DNA of 64,000 nt, taken from positions 2,333,001 through 2,397,000 of the forward strand of contig NZ_CP098242.1 of the NCBI RefSeq assembly GCF_027118995.1, in the 5' to 3' direction. The DNA is from Oxalobacter vibrioformis (GTDB lineage: Bacteria; Pseudomonadota; Gammaproteobacteria; Burkholderiales; Burkholderiaceae_D). Under the pieces are notes generated by a model, which searched no databases, was not told the origin of the DNA, and saw only the letters and a list, made by a program, of their open reading frames with translations. This document shows positions 33,931 through 41,224 of the stretch, one piece after another. The translations under genes and the position numbers were made by a program. The number at the start of each line of letters is the position of its first letter. Position 1 is the stretch's first letter.

Positions 33931-35109
33931 ATGTTGATTACTCGGGTCAGGGCCAGTAACTGGCGCAATTTTTCTGCCATTGATATCTCGCTTAAGGAAT
34001 TCACTTATCTTGTCGGCGCCAACGGCGTGGGCAAATCCAGCCTGCTTGATATTCCCCGTTTTCTGGGTGACATCTGCCGTGAGGGTGGTGGTGGTTTGCA
34101 GGGCGCCCTGAAAAAGCGCGGCGGTCTGGCGCATGTGCGCTCTCTTCTGAATACGTCGGATTCGTCAAAAAAAGGCACGGCGATGAGTGTCGATGTCGAG
34201 CTCTCGGAAAAGGTGGGTGGACCGGTAATCTGGCGTTATGTGCTGGCGCTCAGGATGGAAGGCCAGGGACGGCACCGGGACCTGGTGGCCCAGGAGCGGG
34301 TGTGGAAAAACGGCAAGCTGATACTCAACCGTCCGACAGCACAGGACAGGCGCGATATGGAGTGCCTGACCCAGACCCAGCTTGAACAGACCGGTGTCAA
34401 TGGGGATTTTCGTGAACTGGCTGATTTTTTCCGTGCCAACTGCTGTCTCCTGCCTGTTTTTTCACTTCCGCGAGAGGGTGAGACGGTGAATCTGCCCGGT
34501 GACGGAACCCGGGTACTGGGGGTTGGGCTGATGGATCGGATTACGCAGGTGCAGGACAGCGCGCGCAATTTCAGGATGAATACGATTGGCCGGATGATGC
34601 AGCTGGCTGTTCCCGGGTTTTCGGAACTGTATTTCTGGCGGGATGAGTCAGGCAGCCCGTACCTGGAAGCAAAATATACTACCCACCGCCAGCGCAGCCT
34701 GCAAACAGATGAATGGTTTACGGATGACATGCTGCGCATGATCGACTTTTTCTGGTCGACGCTGGATGATCTGCCTTTTCTGATGGTGGATGAACCGGAA
34801 AAATATCTTCCGGATGCCCTGATGCAGCGTTTTCCGGCTTTTCTGGTTGAATTGCGCCGCCTGAAAAAGGACAAGACATACCGGATGATGCCGCAGATGG
34901 TGATGACGACCAACAGCAGGCAGCTTTTAGCGAGTCCGGGAATTGACCCGGCCAGTGTGATTGTGCTGGAAGCGGGCAGGGCAGGATCAACAGCGCGTAC
35001 GCTGAAAGCAGCGGAACTGGCAGAGCTGAAGTCAGGGACAGTGCTTGCTGATGTGCTGATGCCGGTTGTACAGGCGGCTATTGGGCCAAAGGTACGGTTT
35101 TACAAGTAG
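33931..35109 (+). CDS. AAA family ATPase, RecF/OLD-like
   Basis: This 392-residue cytoplasmic protein has the ABC-type head of the AAA_21 group. Walker A (GANGVGKSS) is at residues 29-37, Walker B (LMVDEPE) near 285 and a TTNSRQLL segment follows where the switch histidine would be. The signature motif is degenerate (TDDMLRMIDFF). No TOPRIM or nuclease domain is attached. Such single-chain ATPases often act in DNA repair or in anti-phage defence with a partner, but no partner gene adjoins it here, since the neighbour is an exported isomerase. Promoter and GGAGGGGC ribosome site are clear. Confidence 0.8.
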   Translation: MLITRVRASNWRNFSAIDISLKEFTYLVGANGVGKSSLLDIPRFLGDICREGGGGLQGALKKRGGLAHVRSLLNTSDSSKKGTAMSVDVELSEKVGGPVIWRYVLALRMEGQGRHRDLVAQERVWKNGKLILNRPTAQDRRDMECLTQTQLEQTGVNGDFRELADFFRANCCLLPVFSLPREGETVNLPGDGTRVLGVGLMDRITQVQDSARNFRMNTIGRMMQLAVPGFSELYFWRDESGSPYLEAKYTTHRQRSLQTDEWFTDDMLRMIDFFWSTLDDLPFLMVDEPEKYLPDALMQRFPAFLVELRRLKKDKTYRMMPQMVMTTNSRQLLASPGIDPASVIVLEAGRAGSTARTLKAAELAELKSGTVLADVLMPVVQAAIGPKVRFYK

Positions 35110-35168
35110 GGGCAGGAAGGGTTCTGCCATCAGGAAATGAAACGTGTTTTTTAACAGGGAGGAATCGT

Positions 35169-35591
35169 ATGCGAAGTGGTTTGCGTTTGGTGATTGCGAC
35201 AGCGGCACTGGCTGTTGCGACAGCGGCTTTTGCCGCGCCGGAAAAAGGTGCGGCTAACGAAGTGGTGCTGCCTTCCGGGGTCAAGGTCGAGACGATAAAG
35301 GAGGGAACAGGAAAATCGCCTTCCGCCTCTGACCGGGTAACGGTCCATTATCGTGGCACACTGGTTAACGGAACGGAGTTTGACAGTTCCTACTCACGCG
35401 GACAGCCGGCGAACTTCCCGCTGCGCGGTGTGATCCGCTGCTGGACGGAAGGGGTGCAGAAGATGAAAGTCGGTGGCAAGGCAAAGCTGACCTGTCCTTC
35501 TGATACGGCTTACGGTTCCCGTGGCGCGGGCAGCCGTATCCCGCCGGACAGCACGCTGATTTTCGAGATTGAGCTCCTGGGCATCAACTGA
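35169..35591 (+). CDS. Exported FKBP-type peptidyl-prolyl isomerase
   Basis: The 140-residue protein has a signal peptide (cleavage near AAFAAP) and one complete FKBP domain (VTVHYRGTLVNGTEFDSS; AYGSRGAGSRIPPDSTLIFEIELLGI). It should assist folding in the periplasm. The domain contains two cysteines, in VIRCW and KLTCPS, at positions that are often isoleucine/proline and hydrophobic in relatives. The same pair occurs in the isomerase at 63191. The ribosome site is GGGAGGAAT. Confidence 0.93.
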   Translation: MRSGLRLVIATAALAVATAAFAAPEKGAANEVVLPSGVKVETIKEGTGKSPSASDRVTVHYRGTLVNGTEFDSSYSRGQPANFPLRGVIRCWTEGVQKMKVGGKAKLTCPSDTAYGSRGAGSRIPPDSTLIFEIELLGIN

Positions 35592-35953
35592 TTTACAGCG
35601 GTCCAATGTTAATACGCCCTAATTGCCTGCTGTAAAGCTGCCTTTTCCCGCCTGCCTTCGTTGCCAGGCCAAAATTGAACTCGCCGTATGTCCAATACGC
35701 CTTCACCCAATGTTGTCCCGTCGCCTTGGCAGACAAGAAAAATCAGCTTTTCGCGGACAGCAAGTTAATGAGGACAGAGCCTGCAAAGCGGGTATGAAGA
35801 TACCCGCTTTTTTCCCGGAAAAACAGGTGAGCGTCTCTTTTTTTCACTTTTTGGGAAAAAAGTTTCTGATGTCCAATTATTTTGACTTGTTATGCCGGAA
35901 TTATCAGTTAGAATGGTTGTCCGCCTTTTCATTTTTAACGAGAAGAATAGATC
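35592..35953. other. Intergenic region with relic repeat and terminator
   Basis: No gene is seen. The first half contains two related segments (GTCCAATGTTAATACGCCC and GTCCAATACGCC) that look like pieces of a dispersed repeat. A terminator lies at 35787. TTAGAAT near 35918 may be the promoter of the next gene. Confidence 0.45.
35787..35813 (+). terminator. Terminator between the FKBP gene and the long Sel1 gene
   Basis: AGCGGGTAT / ATACCCGCT with a GAAG loop and a T run. Confidence 0.9.
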
Positions 35954-37975
35954 ATGAGAGCAGGAAAGGATGCCCCTTTCAGGATTTGGCCCCTGATACA
36001 GATACTGCTTTTTGCCATGCTGATGCAGGCCGGCAGTTCTATTGCTGCTTCTTCCAAAGATCTGTGCGTCAATTGCACGGATGTCGATCCGCTTCAGGAT
36101 GCCATAGACAACTATTACCGCAAGCAGTACGACAGCGCTTTTCCGCTTTTCCAGAAGTATGCGGTAAAAGGCCACAGGAGCGCACAGAATAATCTCGGCA
36201 TCATGTATGAGCGCGGCCTTGGTGTGAGGCAGAGCTATACGTCGGCTGTGGAATGGTACAGAAAAGCGGCAGAGCAGGGCTTGCCTGAAGCCCAGTTCAA
36301 CATGGGCAGGATGTCTTTTAACGGGACCGGGGTGGTAAAGGATCTGGCAAAAGCCGCTGACTGGTACCGGATGGCAGGGGTTCGCGGCCATGCCGAAGCG
36401 CAGAACAACCTGGCTGTCATGTACCAGGACGGGCTGGGAGTAACCCGAAACTACCAGCTGGCAGCCGAATGGTATCGCCTTGCGGCAGAGCAGGGGCTGG
36501 CCGAGTCGCAGAACAACCTGGGCGCCCTGTATGAAAAAGGCCGGGGTGTTCCACAGAATGATGCTCTGGCACGCTCATGGTTTAACAAGGCGGCAGAGCA
36601 GGGATATGTACAGGCCCAGTATCATCTCGGCATGATCTACGAGCAGGGTATTGGTGTCCAGAGGGATTATGGTGTGGCTGTCGAGTGGTACCGCATGGCA
36701 GCCGAACACGGATACGGCCTTGCCCAGAACAAGATGGGCGAGATGTATGAGAAAGGCAAAAGTGTCGCCAGGGATGATGCGCAGGCGTTCATCTGGTTTT
36801 ACAGCGCGGCCGAGCAGGGGCATGCAGAATCCCAGAATGCGCTGGGGGTGATGTATTTTGGCGGCAAGGGTGTGGTACAGGATTTTTCCCAGGCAGCGTT
36901 GTGGTTTGGTCGGGCGGCAGAACAAGGGTCTGCCGAGGCAATGAACAATCTGGGCGTGCTTTTTGAAAGAGGTATCGGGTTGCCGCAGGACTATGTCAAG
37001 GCGGCGATTCACTACCGCAAGGCAGCCAGAGAGGGCAATGCACAGGCGCAGTACAATCTGGGTCGGCTGTATGCCGCCGGTGCCGGGATGCCGCAAAATG
37101 ATACGGTTGCCGCCGCCTGGTTTCGCAGTGCGGCCGAGCAGGGGCTGCCAGGCGCGCAGAATAATCTCGGATTCATGTTTGCCCGTGGTCTCGGGGTGCG
37201 GCATGATGATATCCAGGCAGCCTACTGGTACAGCCTCGCGGCCAATCAGGGGCTGGCAGATGCCCAGTACAACCTGGCCAGCATGTACTACAAGGGATGC
37301 GGAGTAGAGCAGGATTATATCGAGGCGCACGTCTGGTACAAGAAGGCGGCCGCCCAGAAGATGGTGGAAGCGCAAAACAGCCTGGGACTCATGTATGAGC
37401 GTGGTGTCGGTGTGCCGCAGCAGGAAGTGCAGGCGGTTTTCTGGTATTACACGGCGGCGACCCAGGGGTATGCCGAATCCCAGAATAACCTGGCAAACAT
37501 GTATTACACCGGGCAGGGGGTCAAGCAGGATCATGCGCGGGCTTTTATCTGGTATCACCGTGCCGCAGGGCAGGGATTGGCAGCTGCCCAGAATAATCTG
37601 GGTGTCCTGTATGAAAGGGGCATGGGTGGTGGCCAGTTTACGGCGCAGGCTATCGAGTGGTACCGGAAAGCCGCCGAGCAGGGTGTGGCTTCCGCCCAGT
37701 ACAATCTGGGCAGGCTGTACGAAGCCGGGATTGGCTTGCCAAAGGATATGGCGATGGCAGCAGGCTGGTACAGCCAGGCTGCGGAACAGGGGCTGGCAGA
37801 AGCACAGAATAACCTGGGTGTCCTGTACTACGAAGGAAGAGGTGTCGTACAGAATTATGTGCAGGCGGCAGACTGGTTTAAAAAGGCGGCTGCCCAGGGA
37901 TTTGCGGAGGCAAAGAACAATCTCGGGAATCTGTATGTCAGCAACCAGAATGTTTATTTTGTCAGGGGCGTATAA
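35954..37975 (+). CDS. Exported Sel1-repeat protein, sixteen repeats
   Basis: This is the longest Sel1 protein here, 673 residues. A signal peptide (cleavage near SSIAASS) is followed by CVNC, two cysteines close together, and a TPR-like half repeat. Sixteen full and one partial repeat follow without a break to the C-terminus. The repeats are more regular than in the other genes and many share QNNLG, so the array probably grew by internal duplication. It could form a long superhelical scaffold in the periplasm. Confidence 0.92.
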   Translation: MRAGKDAPFRIWPLIQILLFAMLMQAGSSIAASSKDLCVNCTDVDPLQDAIDNYYRKQYDSAFPLFQKYAVKGHRSAQNNLGIMYERGLGVRQSYTSAVEWYRKAAEQGLPEAQFNMGRMSFNGTGVVKDLAKAADWYRMAGVRGHAEAQNNLAVMYQDGLGVTRNYQLAAEWYRLAAEQGLAESQNNLGALYEKGRGVPQNDALARSWFNKAAEQGYVQAQYHLGMIYEQGIGVQRDYGVAVEWYRMAAEHGYGLAQNKMGEMYEKGKSVARDDAQAFIWFYSAAEQGHAESQNALGVMYFGGKGVVQDFSQAALWFGRAAEQGSAEAMNNLGVLFERGIGLPQDYVKAAIHYRKAAREGNAQAQYNLGRLYAAGAGMPQNDTVAAAWFRSAAEQGLPGAQNNLGFMFARGLGVRHDDIQAAYWYSLAANQGLADAQYNLASMYYKGCGVEQDYIEAHVWYKKAAAQKMVEAQNSLGLMYERGVGVPQQEVQAVFWYYTAATQGYAESQNNLANMYYTGQGVKQDHARAFIWYHRAAGQGLAAAQNNLGVLYERGMGGGQFTAQAIEWYRKAAEQGVASAQYNLGRLYEAGIGLPKDMAMAAGWYSQAAEQGLAEAQNNLGVLYYEGRGVVQNYVQAADWFKKAAAQGFAEAKNNLGNLYVSNQNVYFVRGV

Positions 37976-38087
37976 GGAACATATTCTCTGACCCGGCTGG
38001 TTTTGGAGAGGGGCAGCGTATGGTACTGTCCCTCTTTTGTCATACGGCACAGGATGAACAGCACGCGTATCGGTTAATCACGAAGAC

Positions 38088-39545
38088 ATGACACAATCCG
38101 CATCAGTTTTTTATCACACCCGAAAAGCGCCGGTATGGCTGCCGGTAGTGTTTGTTGCCTGTCTGGCACTGGTACCGGATGTGGCGCTGGCCGAAGATTA
38201 TGCTGACGGGGCTGTCCACTACCAGAAAAAGGAATATTCCCAGGCATTTGCCCTTTTTTCCCGGGCCGCGGAAAGTGGTGACATGCGCGCACAGGCTGCG
38301 CTGGCGACCATGTATTACAACGGCGACGGGATGGCTGCAGACCATGTGAAAGCGGCTTACTGGTACCAGAAGGCGGCCAAGCAGGGTGATCCCCAGTCAC
38401 AGTTCGATCTGGCGGGGATGCTGGAAGAAGGGGAAGGCGTTGCACAGAACTATGTCAGGGCGGCTGAATGGTATGGCAAGGCTGCAGCAAAGGGACACGC
38501 CAAGGCGCAGGATAACCTGGGTTTTCTGTATTCCGAAGGCAGGGGTGTGCCGCAGAATGATGCCAAAGCGCTGATGTGGTTTAAAAAGGCGGCGGACCAG
38601 GGATTGCCCGAGGCGCTGGCCAATCTGGGCGTGTTTTATTCGGAAGGCCGGGCTGTCGAGAAGAATCTGGCCCAGGCAGTAAACCTGTACAGGCAGGCAG
38701 CGAACCAGGGGCTGGCAATGGCGCAGTATGAGCTGGGCAATGCCTGTAAGGACGGGCTGGGTATCAAGCAGGACCTGGCGCAAGCCTATGCCTGGTATAA
38801 AAAGGCGGCTGACCAGAACTATGCAGAGGCACAGTATGAGCTCGGGCAGCTTTATCTTGAAGGCATGGGGGTGCCGGAAGATGATGAGCAGGCGCTGTTG
38901 TGGTTTTCCAAAGCGGCAGACAAGCATCTGCCGGAAGCCCAGGCCAGTATTGGCCTGATGTATGCCACGGGAAGAGGCACGGAGAAAAATCCGGAAAAAG
39001 CGGCAAAATGGTACAGGAAGGCTGCCGAACAGGGATTTCCGGAGGCTCAGCTTTTGCTGGCAGAGCTTTATTACAAGGGTGAAGGTGTCCAGCGCAACGA
39101 CAAGGAAGCGCTGAAATGGTACAGGAAGGCGGCTGACCAGAACCTGGCCGAGGCCCAGGATTCGCTGGGCCTGATATACACGCGCGGCGACGGGGTTGCC
39201 CGTGACTACAAGAAGGCGGTTGAATGGTTTAAGCTGGCAGCAAAACAGGGGTATGCTGAATCCCAGAACAATCTGGGTTTTATGTATGCGCGTGGACTGG
39301 GTGTGAAGCAGGACTTTGAAAAGGCGCTGGCGTGGTACCGCAAGGCGGTAGAGCATAATCTGCCGCAGGCGCAGTTTAATCTTGGCGGCATGTACCTGCG
39401 TGGTGACGGCGTCAAGCAGAATTACCATACGGCTGCGCAATGGTTCAAAAAGGCGGCAGACCAGGGAATGGATGAGGCAAGGGAAAGCCTGGACCGCATC
39501 ATGAGAAGAGGGCAGATTCTCAGCGAAGAAGACATGAGTATCTGA
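38088..39545 (+). CDS. Exported Sel1-repeat protein, eleven repeats
   Basis: The 485-residue protein has a signal peptide (cleavage near DVALAE), a TPR-like half repeat (HYQKKEYSQAFALFSRAA) and eleven regular repeats. A short C-terminal tail (RRGQILSEEDMSI) follows. It is read in the same direction as the genes on either side but with gaps of more than 100 bases, so it is probably transcribed alone. Confidence 0.92.
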   Translation: MTQSASVFYHTRKAPVWLPVVFVACLALVPDVALAEDYADGAVHYQKKEYSQAFALFSRAAESGDMRAQAALATMYYNGDGMAADHVKAAYWYQKAAKQGDPQSQFDLAGMLEEGEGVAQNYVRAAEWYGKAAAKGHAKAQDNLGFLYSEGRGVPQNDAKALMWFKKAADQGLPEALANLGVFYSEGRAVEKNLAQAVNLYRQAANQGLAMAQYELGNACKDGLGIKQDLAQAYAWYKKAADQNYAEAQYELGQLYLEGMGVPEDDEQALLWFSKAADKHLPEAQASIGLMYATGRGTEKNPEKAAKWYRKAAEQGFPEAQLLLAELYYKGEGVQRNDKEALKWYRKAADQNLAEAQDSLGLIYTRGDGVARDYKKAVEWFKLAAKQGYAESQNNLGFMYARGLGVKQDFEKALAWYRKAVEHNLPQAQFNLGGMYLRGDGVKQNYHTAAQWFKKAADQGMDEARESLDRIMRRGQILSEEDMSI

Positions 39546-39684
39546 TTACCATGGCAGTCTTGTCTGTGCCGGGCGGTACTGACAAGACGGTTTGTTTTAT
39601 TGCTGCCAGATGGAACCTGTTACGGGCAAAATCCGTCTATAACCTGTTTGAGTGCATCATTAACCGCGTCTTTGAGCCCCTGCT

Positions 39685-40533
39685 GTGAAAACAGTCATCC
39701 GCTTTTTACCTGACCGTTTTTTTGTGCAGGGAATCTTTCTTGTTGCCATTTTTGCTTTTGTGCTGCCGCTTGTTTATGCCGGTACCGTGGATGAGGCATG
39801 GCGCCTGTACCGCCAGGGAGAGTACGGGAAAGCCTATATGATATTCAAGGAAGGTGCGGAAAAAGGCGATCCGGCCCTGCAGTACGGGTATGGTGTTTTC
39901 CTGGCAGAAGGCAAGGGGGGAAAGCGTAATGAGACAGAAGCGGCCATGTGGTTTCGCAAGGCGGCAGACCAGGGCAATGCCGAGGCGCAAAACAGCCTGG
40001 GCGACATGTATGACCAGAGCCGGGGGGTGAAGCAGGATCTGGGTCATGCTATCGTCTGGTACCAGAAAGCGGCAGACCAGGGCTATGCCCCTGCGCAGAA
40101 TAATCTGGGCAGGATGTATGAAAACTCACGCGGTACGCGCCGTGACTACGCCATGGCGGTTTATAACTACATTAATGCCGCCAGGCAGGATTACCCGGCG
40201 GCACAGTACCATCTTGGCCTGATGTATGCCAGGGGATGGGGAGTGCAGCAGGATGTGCCGCGTGCGGCGGAGTGGGTGAGGAAATCGGCGCAGCAGGGCT
40301 ATGCTGAAGCCATGTACATCCTGGCACAGATGCTTGAAAACGGGCATGGTGTCACCAAAAATCCCCGGGAGGCTTTCGCCTGGTACAAAAAGGCAGCAGA
40401 TGCGGGCCAGGACCGGGCAATGGAGCGTCTTGCCCATGCCTATACAACGGGTGATCTGGGGGAGACCAAAAATATGACGCTCGCCCAATCCTGGTACGAG
40501 AAAACCCGTGCGGTGCGCAAGCAGAAACGTTGA
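39685..40533 (+). CDS. Exported Sel1-repeat protein, six repeats
   Basis: The frame starts with GTG at 39685 and encodes 282 residues: signal peptide (cleavage near LVYAG), TPR-like half repeat and six repeats, two of them with DQSRGVKQD and ENSRGTRRD in place of glycine. The last repeat is shortened (TTGDLGETKN). It is the last Sel1 gene before the phage module and ends at a terminator. Confidence 0.9.
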   Translation: MKTVIRFLPDRFFVQGIFLVAIFAFVLPLVYAGTVDEAWRLYRQGEYGKAYMIFKEGAEKGDPALQYGYGVFLAEGKGGKRNETEAAMWFRKAADQGNAEAQNSLGDMYDQSRGVKQDLGHAIVWYQKAADQGYAPAQNNLGRMYENSRGTRRDYAMAVYNYINAARQDYPAAQYHLGLMYARGWGVQQDVPRAAEWVRKSAQQGYAEAMYILAQMLENGHGVTKNPREAFAWYKKAADAGQDRAMERLAHAYTTGDLGETKNMTLAQSWYEKTRAVRKQKR

Positions 40534-40541
40534 CCGTTTTT

Positions 40542-40570
40542 CTGCCTGAAAAACAGGCAGTTTTCTTTTT
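40542..40570 (+). terminator. Terminator closing the Sel1 cluster
   Basis: CTGCCTG / CAGGCAG with an A5 loop and a T-rich tail. Confidence 0.85.
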
Positions 40571-40612
40571 CTCTTTTATTCTGTTACATGCCTGCCTGAT
40601 GGGAAGTAAGCG

Positions 40613-41066
40613 TTCATGCGCCTTTCCGCGTGATATGACAAAGATTGTGTCAGACAGCCGCCAGGTATTGACAGCCGGGCTAAAATAACCCTGCGTCGAA
40701 AAGGCGCAAGGGTCAGGCTTCATTAATTTCCTGTTTGCGACAAGCCGTTTTGGCTCAAAGGGTCAGGCGCAACGGGAAATGGGGACGCAGGTGGTGCAGA
40801 CCACCGTCAGGTTCCTGTTTTTCGATGCAACACCGCCATTTGGGACACAGCGGCTTTGCAGCAGGCAATTTAATGAGGCCTGATTCCAGACAGCACATCG
40901 AATTTGTCGCCGAACCGCCGGGGGTCGCGTCCTGGTAGCGCACTGCATAACACCTGGCAAGCCGCAGGTATCCGATGTCGCGCCGGAAAAGGGCTATGCA
41001 GAAAAAGCAGGGATTGCGTCCTGCACGATGTGAAAGAAAAACACTCTTTCATACAGGGAGCGACAA
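40613..41066 (+). promoter_or_regulatory. Phage leader element, copy 1 (before tail fibre 1)
   Basis: This non-coding stretch shares ordered blocks with 44784-45128 and 49260-49625. Block 1 (40637-40688) has GACAAAG, two CAGCC motifs 17 bases apart, TTGACAGCCGGG and TAAAAT. A hairpin (CCCTGCG / CGCAAGGG) follows. Block 2 (about 40894-41066) has GGTCGCGTCCTGGTAGCGC, GTCGCGCCGG, GCAGGGATTGCGTCCTGC (a hairpin) and a GAAAGA / TCTTTC hairpin just before GGGAGCGACAAATG. Between the blocks copy 1 carries about 190 extra bases. It may be a promoter plus structured 5' UTR. Confidence 0.7.
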
Positions 41067-41210
41067 ATGCGACGATTGACAACCCAGCGGCAGGCTGCCG
41101 GATATCTGTTATCCGGGCGCCGGGCCGATTCTTTTCATTTATGCCGCAAGGCTGCCGGGTCAGGCATGGCACCGGCGAAGACGATGGCTTTTCGCCATGG
41201 ACAACCTTAA
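41067..41210 (+). CDS. Possible 47-residue leader peptide before tail fibre 1
   Basis: The ATG sits exactly where the capsid gene begins after leader copy 3, with the same GGGAGCGACAA ribosome site. The frame of 47 basic residues (MRRLTTQRQAAGYLLSG) stops 14 bases before the fibre ATG, so it could couple translation. It may equally be a by-product of leader duplication. Confidence 0.35.
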   Translation: MRRLTTQRQAAGYLLSGRRADSFHLCRKAAGSGMAPAKTMAFRHGQP

Positions 41211-41224
41211 GGAAAGGAGTTGCC

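Noticed and set aside
3657..40533. CRISPR-like periodic repeats
   Set aside because: The roughly 108-base periodicity comes from Sel1 codons inside genes, not from short repeats with spacers.
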